Shown: positions 1 through 8,818 of the stretch, piece by piece
How positions within the stretch are numbered: the first letter of the stretch is position 1
How the letters are laid out: each line of letters opens with the position of its first letter
Assembly: GCF_018736145.1 (NCBI RefSeq)
Contig: NZ_CP059997.1
Location: 6,385,501-6,449,500 of the forward strand
DNA from: Amycolatopsis sp. CA-230715
GTDB taxonomy: Bacteria; Actinomycetota; Actinomycetes; Mycobacteriales; Pseudonocardiaceae
Length of the DNA stretch: 64,000 nt
Direction of reading: 5' to 3'
Notes under the pieces: generated by a model
What the model saw: only the letters and a program-made list of their open reading frames with translations
The model's database searches: none
Told to the model about the DNA's origin: nothing
Position numbers and translations under genes: made by a program

Positions 1-434
1 CTCAGCATCGTGCCCGCGGCGGCGAGCAGGTCTTCGACCGTCGGCCCCTTCGACGTATCGGCGAGCCCGAGCACCGCGCCCTCACCGAGGTATCCGGTGA
101 CCTGGGCGGGCGGTTGCAGCGCGATGAACTCCTCGCCGAGCGCGGAGGTGACCTGGACCTGCGCCTTGGTCCCGGTGGGAAGGCGCACCCCGGCGTACAC
201 CGCGACCGACACCACCGCGTGGAAGTTCTCCGCGCGCAGTTCGCTGATCCGGCCGACCACCGCCTGCCCGAGCTTGACCTTGCCGCCCATCGGCAGGTTC
301 GCGGCGTTGTCGAAAACCATCGTGACGCGGTAGGAATCCCCGGCGGGTGCGCGTCCGATGGGCAGGTTCTGGAAGCTCACCCCGCAGCCGGTCAACGCGA
401 ACGCGGCGACCGCGACCGTCCACAAGCGCTTCAT
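1..434 (-). CDS. mceE: MceE-like lipoprotein, 3' part cut by window edge
   Basis: This is the fifth Mce protein of the operon and continues beyond base 1. The protein starts MKRLWTVAVAAFALTGCG, a lipoprotein signal peptide with an LTGC lipobox, so the mature protein should be lipid-anchored through its Cys. After it comes the MlaD/Mce core (residues about 35-115: a PMGGKVKLG segment, then an ALGEEFIAL strand). In known mce operons the fifth gene encodes the lipoprotein of the substrate-channel hexamer, which fits this position. The ATG overlaps the TGA of the upstream mceD by 4 nt (ATGA), so translation is probably coupled. The C-terminal tail cannot be seen. Confidence 0.9.
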   Translation of the reverse strand, partial: MKRLWTVAVAAFALTGCGVSFQNLPIGRAPAGDSYRVTMVFDNAANLPMGGKVKLGQAVVGRISELRAENFHAVVSVAVYAGVRLPTGTKAQVQVTSALGEEFIALQPPAQVTGYLGEGAVLGLADTSKGPTVEDLLAAAGTML

Positions 435-1525
435 CGGCGACCACCGCCGAGCACCGAGTTCAGCCCGAGCGCGCTCGACACATCGGGCGGGAACGGGATC
501 GGGTTGACGATCCCGGCGCCGGAGCACAGCGGGATCGGGAACTTCTCGCACAGCGCTTTCGCCGCGGGGAGCTGGGAAAGGTTCGTGGAGATGTCGAGCC
601 GGATCCGGAGCCGCTTGTCCGGGGTGATGGCGCGGCCGAAGTTGTCGAACGCGAGCGGCGCGGTGTCGAGCACCTCGGCGAGCTGGTGCTGGTGGGCGAG
701 TATCGACGCGCTGATCCCGCTCAGCTTCGCCAGGTCGTCGGTGAGCGGTTTCCCTTGCCGGGAAACGAGATCGGCGACCTGGTGCAGGACGTCGGAGAGC
801 TGGGAGACGCTGGTGGAGATGGCGCCGCGCTGACCCGCGAACAACTCCGCCGCCTGAGCGACACCGGAGCTTACGGAGTCCACAGTGGACTTATTGTCGG
901 TGATCACCTTGACGAGCTTGTCGAGCGTGCCCAGCAGGGTGGTGAGATCGCCGGTCTTCCCGGCGAGCACACCGGACGCCTGCGCGATGCCGTGCACGGC
1001 ATCGCGGAACTTCGCGCCGTTGCCGTCGAGCGCGTCCGCTCCCTGGTGCAGCAGCTTGCCGACGGAGCCGTCGGCACCGGCGCCGTCCGGGCCGAACGCG
1101 GTGAGCAGGGTGTCGAGCGAGCGGACCAGATCGTCCCAGGCGAGCGGCGCGTGCGTGCGCTCGACCGGGATCACCGCGCCGTTCGCGGCCAGTTCGCCGG
1201 TGCGGTACGGCGGATCCAGCTCGACGTACTTCTCGCTGATCACCGCCGGGGTCACCACCCACGCGTGCACGGACGACGGCAGCCGCGTGTCCGATGGCAG
1301 CGCCATGGTGACCCGCACAGTGCCGCCGCGGGGTTCGGTCGCGGTCACCGTGCCGACCGGCACCCCCAGGATCGACACCTTGTTGCCGGGGAAGATTCCG
1401 TCCGCGTGGGCGAAATCGGCGGACACGGTCAGCGTCGGCTTGTCGCGGAAGTACCACAGCCCGCCCGTGACGAGCAGCGCGCCGACGACCACGACCGCCG
1501 CGATCCGGTACCAGCGCCCGGTCAT
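431..1525 (-). CDS. mceD: MceD-like Mce family protein
   Basis: Fourth Mce subunit (364 aa). Residues about 5-25 form one N-terminal hydrophobic helix (YRIAAVVVVGALLVTGGLWY) that should anchor it in the membrane. The MlaD domain follows (about 35-115, GIFPGNKVSILGVPVGTV), then a long helical region rich in Leu, Asp and Gln (about 150-330), as in the Mce tunnel-forming proteins. Its TGA overlaps the start of the lipoprotein gene, and its own ATG overlaps the stop of mceC, both as ATGA. The upstream in-frame extension was rejected because it would run into mceC and lacks a ribosome binding site. Confidence 0.9.
   Translation of the reverse strand: MTGRWYRIAAVVVVGALLVTGGLWYFRDKPTLTVSADFAHADGIFPGNKVSILGVPVGTVTATEPRGGTVRVTMALPSDTRLPSSVHAWVVTPAVISEKYVELDPPYRTGELAANGAVIPVERTHAPLAWDDLVRSLDTLLTAFGPDGAGADGSVGKLLHQGADALDGNGAKFRDAVHGIAQASGVLAGKTGDLTTLLGTLDKLVKVITDNKSTVDSVSSGVAQAAELFAGQRGAISTSVSQLSDVLHQVADLVSRQGKPLTDDLAKLSGISASILAHQHQLAEVLDTAPLAFDNFGRAITPDKRLRIRLDISTNLSQLPAAKALCEKFPIPLCSGAGIVNPIPFPPDVSSALGLNSVLGGGRR
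878..890. repeat. GTCCAnnnTGGAC palindrome, perfect site 1
   Basis: GTCCACAGTGGAC, inside mceD, encoding STVD on the minus strand. Confidence 0.7.
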
Positions 1526-2511
1526 TTGCAGCCCCCGGCCAGGCCGACGACGCACAGCAGGTTGTCCGGGATCGGCCCGGCGGGGCCCGCCACGTCGGCC
1601 CAGGTCCCGTTGCCGGTCGCGTTGGCGAGGTACCGCGACGTCGGCGCGAGCTTTTCGATGGCGCGCCCCAGGTTCTGCTCGGTGGCGGTGAGCGCGCCGG
1701 TGGCCGAGTGCAGGTGGTCCAGCAGCCCGTCGAGCTCCCGGCCGTGCCGGTGCAGCAGGTCGTTCGCCGCGGTGGTGAGGTCCGCGACGTCGGAGATCAG
1801 CTGCGAGATCGCGGCCCTGCGGTCGGTGAGCGTGTGCAGCACGAGATCCGCGTTGCCCAGCAACGAAACGAGAGTGTCCTTTTGGGACAGCAGGGTGTCG
1901 GTGACCTGTTGGGCCCCGGACAGCAGCTTGCCGAGCTGGTCGTCGTTGTCGGCGACCATCGAGGTCACCGCCGACACCCCGTCGAGTGCCTTGCCGAGCT
2001 GCCCCGGATCCTTCGGCAGCACGTCGGACATCGTGCGCATCAGGGTCCGCAGCCGAGGCAGATCGAGCTGCTGGCCCGTTTTCTGCGCCTGCCGCCCGAG
2101 ATCGTCGAGTTCGTAGGGCACGCTGGTGCGCTCCAACGGGATCGTGCCGCCGTCGCGCAGTTCGCCCGCGCCCGCCGGTTCGACGCCGAGGTAGCGGCGG
2201 CCGAGCACCGTCATCAGCTTCACCGACGCACTTGTTGCGTCGCCGAGCTTCACGCCGTGGTCGAGGCGGAACTTCACGTCGACGCGATCGCCGTCGAGCC
2301 CGATTCCGGTGACCCGGCCCGAAGGCACGCCCGCGACGTACACGGGGTCGTCCTGCTTGAGCCCGGCGGCGTTCGCGAGCTTGGCGTGGAACTCGCCGGT
2401 GGCGGAGGAGAAGTAGAGCGACGGCGCGAGCACGGCGATCGCGAGCAGCGCGGCGGTGACCGCGGCGCCGATGATCCCGGCGCGCACGGGTTTGGGAGAA
2501 TGCCAGCTCAT
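1522..2511 (-). CDS. mceC: MceC-like Mce family protein
   Basis: Third Mce subunit (329 aa). The start MSWHSPKPVRAG is followed by a hydrophobic helix (AAVTAALLAIAVLAPSLYF) and the MlaD/Mce core (about residues 42-120, including LKQDDPVYVAGVPSGRVTGI). The rest is the amphipathic helical Mce region with many Leu/Asp heptad-like stretches. The C-terminus ends with DNLLCVVGLAGGC, two Cys in a short tail. The ATG at 2511 overlaps the stop of mceB by 4 nt, which fixes the start; 31 further in-frame upstream codons would lie inside mceB. Confidence 0.9.
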   Translation of the reverse strand: MSWHSPKPVRAGIIGAAVTAALLAIAVLAPSLYFSSATGEFHAKLANAAGLKQDDPVYVAGVPSGRVTGIGLDGDRVDVKFRLDHGVKLGDATSASVKLMTVLGRRYLGVEPAGAGELRDGGTIPLERTSVPYELDDLGRQAQKTGQQLDLPRLRTLMRTMSDVLPKDPGQLGKALDGVSAVTSMVADNDDQLGKLLSGAQQVTDTLLSQKDTLVSLLGNADLVLHTLTDRRAAISQLISDVADLTTAANDLLHRHGRELDGLLDHLHSATGALTATEQNLGRAIEKLAPTSRYLANATGNGTWADVAGPAGPIPDNLLCVVGLAGGCK

Positions 2512-3527
2512 CGACACACCTCCGAATGCGGCCCGCCAGAGAGGTTCAGCGAACCCAGTACTCCGGTGTCGAGCCTGAGGTTGCACACGTAGACGTTCAC
2601 CCACGAGCCGTAGTCGAGCGTCCGGTTGAGCGTGTCGAGCAGCGCGGGCGCGGTTCCGGTCGCCTTGACCAGCGCGTCCTGGTTGTGCGCCACGGTGTCG
2701 CTCGCGCTCGTCAGCGATTTCAGCAGTGGCGCGATCTCGGGTCGCGCTTTGTCCAAAGCGGACGAAAGCGAGGTCGCCAGCGCGGATCCGGCGTCGAGCG
2801 CTTCCCCGATCCGGCCCCGGTCTTCGGCGAGCCCGGTGACGAGCTGGTTCATCGAACCCAGCAGCTGCTGGAAATCCGCGCGGTGGGTGAGCGTGAAGTC
2901 GACCAGCGAGGTGAGGTTCCGCAGCACTCCGGAGATCACGTCGCGGCGGTTGGCCAGGTCCTGCGTCACCGAGATCGTCTTCTCCAGCAGGCCCCGCACG
3001 GTCCCGCCCTCGCCCTGGAACACCGAGATCAACGACCCGGCGAGCTGGTTCACCTGGCCGGGATCGATGCTGTCGAACAGCGGCCGGAACCCGCCCAGCA
3101 GACTGGTCAGGTCGAGCGCGGGCCGCGTCCTCGCCACCGGTACGACGGTGCCCTCGGCCAGCGCGGGTTGCCCGCCGGGGCCGCTCGGGCCGGGCAGGAT
3201 CGTGACCGTGCGACCGCCGAGCAGGTCGGCGTACCGGATCGCCAGCGTCACGTCGGCGGGCACGTGCTGGTCGGCCTGCACTTCGAAGCCGACGAGCGCG
3301 TGCCCGCCGGTGAGCCGGACCTCGGTGACCTTGCCCGTCCGCACCCCGCCGATCAGCACGTCGGCACCGGTGACGAGCCCGGTGACATCGGTGAACTCGC
3401 CCCGGTAGGCGATCGTGCGGCCCGGCACCGGGGTGGCGAGGGTGTTGATCACCATCACCCCGGCCAGCACCGAGACCACCAGGAACACGCCAGCCTTGAC
3501 CGCGGTCAGCACGAGTGCGCGCTTCAT
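2508..3527 (-). CDS. mceB: MceB-like Mce family protein
   Basis: Second Mce subunit (339 aa). It begins MKRALVLTAVKAGVFLVVSV, one anchoring helix, then the MlaD domain (about 35-120: VTGLVTGADVLIGGVRTGKV) and a C-terminal helical domain to about residue 310. The tail contains two Cys (VYVCNLRL and SEVCR), typical of Mce subunits that may be disulphide-bonded outside the membrane. The start is set by the ATGA overlap with mceA. The role is inferred from the family: part of a periplasm/cell-envelope-spanning lipid channel working with the YrbE permeases. Confidence 0.9.
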   Translation of the reverse strand: MKRALVLTAVKAGVFLVVSVLAGVMVINTLATPVPGRTIAYRGEFTDVTGLVTGADVLIGGVRTGKVTEVRLTGGHALVGFEVQADQHVPADVTLAIRYADLLGGRTVTILPGPSGPGGQPALAEGTVVPVARTRPALDLTSLLGGFRPLFDSIDPGQVNQLAGSLISVFQGEGGTVRGLLEKTISVTQDLANRRDVISGVLRNLTSLVDFTLTHRADFQQLLGSMNQLVTGLAEDRGRIGEALDAGSALATSLSSALDKARPEIAPLLKSLTSASDTVAHNQDALVKATGTAPALLDTLNRTLDYGSWVNVYVCNLRLDTGVLGSLNLSGGPHSEVCR

Positions 3528-4738
3528 CCGCCGGTCACCACCTTGGCACCGCGCAGGATCGGGCCGATCAGCACGCTCAGCAGGTCCGGCGGCGCTGGCG
3601 CGATCGCGGCGAGCTTGTCCTTCTCCGCCGCGCTCCCGACCGGGCCGACCGAACCCCCGTCCGGCGGCGTCTGCGGAACCGGTGGCGTCTGCGGAACCGG
3701 TGGCGGCGGGGCGGTTCCGCAGTTGGGGCCGGGCAGCTTCCCGTACCGCGGGCAGTCCTTCGCGGTGTAGGGGTACGGATCGTCGAACGTGATGGGCGCC
3801 TGCAAGGACACCCAAGGCCCGTGCGAGAACGCCCGGTTCACCGCGCCCGCGAGATCGTCGAACCCGCGCACGGTCGCGCCGAGCGCACCGGGGTGCGCGG
3901 CGGCCGTGCCCAGTACCGGCCCGGTGTTGCGCACCAGCTGGATGGTTCGGTCGGCGTTGTCTAGCAGCAGCGACTCGGTGCCCGCGGCCGCCTGCGTGCC
4001 CGCGGTCAGCATCCGCTTCAGATCGTCCTGATGCGACACGACCGTCCCGGACAGTGCCACCGCGTTGTCCAGTGCGCGGAACAGATCGGGCGCGCTCGCG
4101 GAAAGCTGCTCACCGAGAGAAGCCACAGTGGACAGATCGCCGAGCAGCGCGCCGGTCAGCGGGCCCGCCCTGTCGAGCAAATCGTGCGCGCGGTCGAGCA
4201 GGCCACCCAGCTCGTTCCCCTTGCCGCGCACCGCGTCCGCGACCGCGCCGAGCGCGGCGGACAACTGCGCCGGCTGGACCGCGGTAAGCAGTTGGTACAG
4301 CCGGTTCGCCGCGGCGTAGAGCTGCGCGGACGGCGCCGAGTCGTCGTGCGCGAGCCGCGTTCCCGCGCGCAGGCCGGTGGCGGTGGTGCCACCCGGTGCC
4401 ACCAGGTCGACGTACTGGTCACCGAACAGGGTCCTCGGCACCAGCCGCACCTTCACCGCGGCGGGGAGCTTGCCCAGTTCGCCCTTCGCCAGCGTGATGT
4501 CCAATGTGGACTCGGAGGTGCCCGACTCGACGGCGGTCACGGTGCCGACCACGATCCCGCGGTATTGCACGGCGGCTTGCGGGTTCAGCGGGCCCGCCGA
4601 CGCGGGCACGACCGCGGTCAGCGCCGGGTCGTCGTCGAAGGCGCCGGAACTCTGCGCGATCGCGGTCACCGCGGCGGCGAGCAGCACGGCCACCCCGCAG
4701 AGCCCGCCCAGCGCGAGCCGCATCCGGCGCGCCCTCAT
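3524..4738 (-). CDS. mceA: MceA-like Mce family protein
   Basis: First Mce subunit after the permeases (404 aa). It has an N-terminal hydrophobic helix (LALGGLCGVAVLLAAAVTAI), the MlaD core (about residues 35-120, with NPQAAVQYRGIVVGTVTAV), a long helical region, and a tail with four Cys and a Pro-rich stretch (PPPPVPQTPPVPQTPP) that contains a directly repeated VPQTPP unit. The ATG at 4738 overlaps the TGA of yrbEB (ATGA). An internal Met at 4723 is an alternative start. The Pro-rich tail near residues 360-380 is probably a linker. Confidence 0.9.
   Translation of the reverse strand: MRARRMRLALGGLCGVAVLLAAAVTAIAQSSGAFDDDPALTAVVPASAGPLNPQAAVQYRGIVVGTVTAVESGTSESTLDITLAKGELGKLPAAVKVRLVPRTLFGDQYVDLVAPGGTTATGLRAGTRLAHDDSAPSAQLYAAANRLYQLLTAVQPAQLSAALGAVADAVRGKGNELGGLLDRAHDLLDRAGPLTGALLGDLSTVASLGEQLSASAPDLFRALDNAVALSGTVVSHQDDLKRMLTAGTQAAAGTESLLLDNADRTIQLVRNTGPVLGTAAAHPGALGATVRGFDDLAGAVNRAFSHGPWVSLQAPITFDDPYPYTAKDCPRYGKLPGPNCGTAPPPPVPQTPPVPQTPPDGGSVGPVGSAAEKDKLAAIAPAPPDLLSVLIGPILRGAKVVTGG
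4499..4511. repeat. GTCCAnnnTGGAC palindrome, perfect site 2
   Basis: GTCCAATGTGGAC, inside mceA, encoding STLD with the codons TCC ACA TTG GAC on the minus strand. Confidence 0.7.
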
Positions 4739-5586
4739 TTCGGCGCCATCCCGGGCAGGGTCTGGTGCACGCCCCACAGCAGCATCGTCAGCAACACGTC
4801 CGCGAACATGATCAGCACGATGCTCGTGCGCAGCGCGCGACCCGCCGCCCTGCCGACGCCTTCGGGGCCGCCGCGCGCGAAGTAGCCGTGGTAGCAGTGC
4901 ACCAGCGTGACGATGCCCGCGAAGAACAGCGCCTTCAGCAAGGAGAACAGCACGTCCTGCGGCGGCAGGAAGAGCGTGAAGTAGTAGTCGTAGGTGCCCT
5001 GCGACTGGCCGTTGATGTTCACCACGGTGATCCCGGTGGCCACATAGGACGCGAAGAGCCCGACCAGGTACAGCGGAACGACGGCGGCGAACGCGGCGAT
5101 CATCCGCGTGGTGACCAGGAACGGAATCGACGGGATGCTCATCGACTCCAGCGCGTCGACCTCGTCGGAGATCCGCATGGCGCCGAGCTGCGCGGTGAAC
5201 CCGGTGCCCACCTTGGCCGCGAGCGCGATGCTCGCCACCGCGGGGGCGAGTTCGCGGGTGTTCGCGACCGCCGACATCACCCCAGCCATCGGGGAAAGCC
5301 CGACGAGGTCGAGACCGCGGAAGCCCTCGAGCCCGACCTGCGTGCCGGACACGAACGACATCGCGAAGATGACGCCGACGGTGCCGCCGCCCGCGAGGAG
5401 CGCGCCCGAGCCGAAGCTGATCTCGCCGGTCAGCCGGAGTACGTGCCGCCAGTACCGCGCGAGCACCTTCGGCGTCGCCGCGAGCGCGCTGGCGTAGAAG
5501 GCGAACTGCGTGCCGAGCGCGACGAGCTTGTCCGCGCTCGCCTGTCCCGCGAGCCGCACCGGGCGGGGGAGTACCGGGATCGCCAT
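4735..5586 (-). CDS. yrbEB: YrbEB-like MlaE-family permease
   Basis: Second permease subunit (283 aa) of the Mce lipid transporter. It is an MlaE/YrbE-type integral membrane protein with about five or six hydrophobic segments and the conserved central motif region EVDALESMSIPSIPFLVTTR, close to the EETDALEVMGIS motif of its partner. YrbEA and YrbEB are expected to form the membrane heterodimer energised by an MceG ATPase, which is usually encoded elsewhere and is not in this window. The start overlaps the stop of yrbEA by one base (TGATG). Confidence 0.92.
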   Translation of the reverse strand: MAIPVLPRPVRLAGQASADKLVALGTQFAFYASALAATPKVLARYWRHVLRLTGEISFGSGALLAGGGTVGVIFAMSFVSGTQVGLEGFRGLDLVGLSPMAGVMSAVANTRELAPAVASIALAAKVGTGFTAQLGAMRISDEVDALESMSIPSIPFLVTTRMIAAFAAVVPLYLVGLFASYVATGITVVNINGQSQGTYDYYFTLFLPPQDVLFSLLKALFFAGIVTLVHCYHGYFARGGPEGVGRAAGRALRTSIVLIMFADVLLTMLLWGVHQTLPGMAPK

Positions 5587-6398
5587 CAGTACTCACCCCG
5601 CGCCGGGACGAACAGCGGGAACACCTGGCTGATCACCGTGTTGGCCACGAACACCGCGATGAACGCGAGCACGACCGCCTCGTTGACCGCGTTGCCGACG
5701 CCCTGCGGTCCACCTCGGACGGTCAGCCCCTTGTAGCTCGCGACGAGCGCGGCGAGCACCCCGAACAGCGCCGCTTTCAGTTCGGCGGAAGCGAAGTCCT
5801 TCAAGGACGCGAACTGGGTGAGCGTGCCGAGGAAGCTGCCCGCCGTGCCGTCGAGCACGAAGACGTGGAAGGCGAGGCTCGCCGCGATGCCGACCACCAT
5901 CACGATCGCGCCGAGCAGCACCGTGACCACCGCGGCGGCCAGTACCCTCGGCACCACCAGCCGCGCGATCGTGGAGATTCCCATGACCTCCAGCGCGTCG
6001 GTCTCTTCGCGGATCTTGCGGGACCCGAGGTCCGCGGTGATCGCCGATCCGCCGACCCCGGCGATCATCAGCGCGCACACCATCGGGCCCGCCTGCCCGA
6101 TGATCAGGAACGCGACGATCGCGCCGCCGTAGGACTCGGCGCCGATCTGGGCGGCGAGCGAGCCGACGTTGAGCGCGACCGCGACGCCGAACGGGATCAT
6201 CACCAGCACCGACGGCAGGGTGGTCACCGAGGCCATGAACCACAGCTGCCGCAGGAACTCCGGCCAGGCGAGCTTGCCGGTGGCGGTGTCGCGCGCGAGC
6301 GCTTTCAGCGTGTACCAGGAGAACGCGGCGAGATCGCCCGCCTCCGCGACGGCGCGGCGAACGGCCCCGCCTTCGGTGGGGATGGCTGCCATGTCCAC
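5586..6398 (-). CDS. yrbEA: YrbEA-like MlaE-family permease, first gene of the mce operon
   Basis: First gene of the operon (270 aa), an MlaE-family permease with the signature IREETDALEVMGISTIARLV near residue 135 and several hydrophobic helices (for example PMVCALMIAGVGGSAI). With yrbEB it forms the inner-membrane part of the Mce importer. All downstream genes overlap by 1-4 nt, so the seven visible genes look like one transcript. ATG at 6398 was used; an ATG two codons downstream at 6392 is equally plausible. About 180 bp separates it from the dual-TetR gene encoded upstream on the same strand. Confidence 0.92.
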   Translation of the reverse strand: MDMAAIPTEGGAVRRAVAEAGDLAAFSWYTLKALARDTATGKLAWPEFLRQLWFMASVTTLPSVLVMIPFGVAVALNVGSLAAQIGAESYGGAIVAFLIIGQAGPMVCALMIAGVGGSAITADLGSRKIREETDALEVMGISTIARLVVPRVLAAAVVTVLLGAIVMVVGIAASLAFHVFVLDGTAGSFLGTLTQFASLKDFASAELKAALFGVLAALVASYKGLTVRGGPQGVGNAVNEAVVLAFIAVFVANTVISQVFPLFVPARGEY

Positions 6399-6579
6399 CT
6401 CCAGCGTTGCCGCGAAAAGCGCTGGCAGACGCGTCGTATGTTAACCACGGGTCGCGTCGCTGGACTGTAACAAGCTTGCTCGAATTGCGCCAGAGATCAC
6501 ATCGAAGTTCGCTGTGACAGGCTAAATTGCCCTTGACAGCGGAGGATCTGTACCGAGGAAGTGAGCGATGGGTCGCCGG
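6399..6579 (-). promoter_or_regulatory. Probable mce operon promoter/operator region
   Basis: Non-coding gap between the dual-TetR gene and yrbEA. Read on the minus strand it has an AT-richer core with TTGTTACA (about 6465-6472) and GGTTAACATA (about 6438-6447), unusual in this GC-rich DNA. TTAACC also occurs in the upstream region of the TetR gene itself (about 7762-7767). These are candidate promoter or Mce3R-type operator elements; no -35/-10 pair with ideal spacing could be assigned. Confidence 0.4.
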
Positions 6580-7752
6580 TCAGTGCTGGAGGAGTGCGCG
6601 GACGAGCCGTTCCGTGTGCTCGGGTCCGACACCGGGCCGCCGCACGCGGGCGAGATCGGTGACCACGTTCAGCGCGGCGTGCACGCGGAACCGGGTCTGC
6701 GCCACGGATTCGCCGGGGCGGGCGGTGAGGCGCACCCAGGTGTCGATGTGCCGCCGCTGCGCGCCGCGCAGTGCGTGCAGGTCTGCGGCGGGCAGGTTGT
6801 CGTTTTCGGACACGTACACCGCGGCGAGGTCGGCGTGCGAGTAGGTCAGCCCGACGTAGCTGCGCACGAGCCTGCCGAGCGCTTCGGCCGGGGTGCCACC
6901 CGCGCCGAGCGCGTCCGAAGTGGCCACCTCGACCCTCGCCGTCGCGCGGTGGTAGACGGCGGCCAGGAGATCGGCCTTGCTCGGGAAGTGCCGGTACACG
7001 CTGGAGGAGTTGATCCCGGCGGCGGCGCCGATGTCCTCCACGCTCACCTCGTGGTACCCGTGCCGGTGGAACAACCGGATCGCCTCGGCGAGCAGGACTT
7101 CGCGTCGCGGCAGCACGCCGGGCGTGGCGGCGGGCGTGCTCGCGCGGCGGGCGGGCGGCGGCAGGTCGCGGACCGCGAGGAGGTCGTGGCAGCACGAGAG
7201 CAGGAGCGCGTGCGCCTTGGCCCTCGGCAGGGAGACCCGGTGCGTCGACGGGCTGCCGATCACGCTGGCGACCGCGCTCGCGAGCAAGGAGGCTTCGCGT
7301 TTTTCCCTTCGTGGCTGGGTTTCGAGCACGAGATCGCGCAGCACGCGCAGGACGCGCGCTGTCCTCGCGGCGACTTCGGCGCGTTCGTCGTCGGCGAGGT
7401 AGCGGCCTTCCCACTGGTACAACCTGGCCGCGGTGCGGCGCTGCCACGACAGCTCGATCAGCGCGATCAAGGTCGCGTCGAGCCGTTCGCGCGCGGTGCC
7501 CTCGGTGGCCGCGGCCTCGGTCGCCGTGGCGACGAGTGCGTCGGTGAGCGTCCTGGTCGCCCCGGCGAGCAGCGCCTGCTTGCCGCGGAAGTGGCGGTAC
7601 AGCGCGGGACCCGTGATGCCGACCGCGTCCGCGATGTCGTCGATCCCGACGTGGTGGTAGCCGCGCACGCAGAACAGCTCGGCGGCCGTCAGCGCGATCT
7701 GCTCCTTGCGGTTCGCGGGGCGGCGGGTGCTCTTCTCGGTGGTGCGCGGCAC
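6580..7752 (-). CDS. Tandem double TetR regulator, Mce3R-like
   Basis: A 390-aa repressor made of two complete TetR halves. The first helix-turn-helix is at about residues 18-62 (VGIDDIADAVGITGPALYRH) and the second at about 215-263 (VSVEDIGAAAGINSSSVYRH); each is followed by a helical ligand/dimer domain, with a Pro/Ala-rich linker near 198-212. A normal TetR protein is about 200 aa. The known precedent is Mce3R of Mycobacterium tuberculosis, a two-domain TetR repressor encoded next to the mce3 operon; the same architecture and position here suggest it represses the downstream yrbE-mce genes. A ligand cannot be deduced. It could autoregulate through the inverted repeats just upstream. Confidence 0.88.
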   Translation of the reverse strand: MPRTTEKSTRRPANRKEQIALTAAELFCVRGYHHVGIDDIADAVGITGPALYRHFRGKQALLAGATRTLTDALVATATEAAATEGTARERLDATLIALIELSWQRRTAARLYQWEGRYLADDERAEVAARTARVLRVLRDLVLETQPRREKREASLLASAVASVIGSPSTHRVSLPRAKAHALLLSCCHDLLAVRDLPPPARRASTPAATPGVLPRREVLLAEAIRLFHRHGYHEVSVEDIGAAAGINSSSVYRHFPSKADLLAAVYHRATARVEVATSDALGAGGTPAEALGRLVRSYVGLTYSHADLAAVYVSENDNLPAADLHALRGAQRRHIDTWVRLTARPGESVAQTRFRVHAALNVVTDLARVRRPGVGPEHTERLVRALLQH

Positions 7753-7769
7753 GGGCCGATCTTAACCCG

Positions 7770-7817
7770 AGGTAAACCGACCCTCGCTACTCTACTGGAT
7801 AGTAGTTAGCTTTACCT
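7770..7817. promoter_or_regulatory. Nested inverted repeats in the divergent promoter
   Basis: Between the dual-TetR gene (minus) and the 7907 gene (plus). AGGTAAA at 7770-7776 is the exact inverse of TTTACCT at 7811-7817, and inside them CTACT (7792-7796) pairs with AGTAG (7801-7805) around GGAT. The stretch is AT-rich compared with its surroundings. A likely operator for the adjacent TetR protein, by analogy with TetR autoregulation; not proven. Confidence 0.45.
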
Positions 7818-7906
7818 GCGAAAAGTGGTCGACAAGTGAATTTGAAGTCGCATGGTGGTGCCATGCTCGGGACCCCTCCCCGCGGAGCGGGCTAGCGTTC
7901 CGCGCC

Positions 7907-8818
7907 GTGACCGAAGTACCGCATTCGCTGCCACCGGCCCGGATCGAGCCGCCGCGTACGGTCCGCTTCTCCTGCGGACTGTGGGTCGCGGCGACGGTGC
8001 TGACCGTGCCGTTGAGCTTGGCGGGCATCGTGGTGGCCTTGGACCGCAGCCGCTCTCCCGGCCTCGGCAGCCTGCTGGCCGGCCTCGTGGTGCTGCTGGC
8101 ACTCGGCGGGTGGGCGATCGTGCAGTTCGAACACGGACGGCCGGTCGCGCGGGCGGCACTCACCGGGATCACGGTGTTCTGCGCGTGGGGGCTGCTGATC
8201 GATCTGACCGTGCTGGCTTCCGGCGAGTCCGATGGCTCGACCGCGGCCGCGCCCGTCGTGATCCTCGAGGCGGCTCGCGCGGGATGCATGATCGTGGCCG
8301 CGGTCCTGGCCTTCAGCGAAAGCGCGCGAAGGTACTTCGCCGCGTACGACGCGGCCGCGCCCCGCGCCGGTGCCGCCGCGGTACCCGGCTGGGTGTGGGC
8401 GGCCGGGATCGCCGTGGTCACCGCGCAATTGGCCATCGGGTTCACCGACAACCTGCCCAGCCACGGCCGCGGCTGGGTGACCTGGGCGACCGGGCGGTAC
8501 GCGGTCGAGACCGCGCTGCAGACCAGCGCGCTGCTGTGCCTGGTCCCGGCGTGGGCCACCGTGGTGCGGCAGTTCCGGTACGGACGGCAATGGGCACGGG
8601 TCGCGCTGACCGCACTCGGCGTGCTGTGCGCGTTCTTCGAGGTGTTCGCGGTCGTCGATGCGGCCGATCCAGACAACACCGACGACTTGAAGGTCGTCTA
8701 CGCGCTGCTCGCCGTCTTGCAGGTGACCGCACTGGTGATCGCCGTCGTGCTGTCCTACCTGCCTGCCGTCAACGCTCATTTCCGCAAAGCGTCGGGGGCT
8801 GCTGATAAGCAGTCCTGA
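7907..8818 (+). CDS. Integral membrane protein of unknown function
   Basis: 303 aa, GTG start. Eight or so hydrophobic segments can be seen (for example GLWVAATVLTVPLSLAGIVV, LLAGLVVLLALGGWAIV, ITVFCAWGLLIDLTVL and the C-terminal LQVTALVIAVVLSYL), arranged as two similar halves separated by a charged loop near residue 150 (ARRYFAAYDAAAP). No enzyme motif is recognisable. It is divergent from the TetR gene, and its TGA overlaps the ATG of the next gene (TGATG), so the two are probably co-translated. Function unknown. Confidence 0.75.
   Translation: MTEVPHSLPPARIEPPRTVRFSCGLWVAATVLTVPLSLAGIVVALDRSRSPGLGSLLAGLVVLLALGGWAIVQFEHGRPVARAALTGITVFCAWGLLIDLTVLASGESDGSTAAAPVVILEAARAGCMIVAAVLAFSESARRYFAAYDAAAPRAGAAAVPGWVWAAGIAVVTAQLAIGFTDNLPSHGRGWVTWATGRYAVETALQTSALLCLVPAWATVVRQFRYGRQWARVALTALGVLCAFFEVFAVVDAADPDNTDDLKVVYALLAVLQVTALVIAVVLSYLPAVNAHFRKASGAADKQS

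Noticed and set aside
6533..6560. Plus-strand TTGACA-like promoter before the TetR stop codon
   Set aside because: No plus-strand gene follows; probably a chance match.
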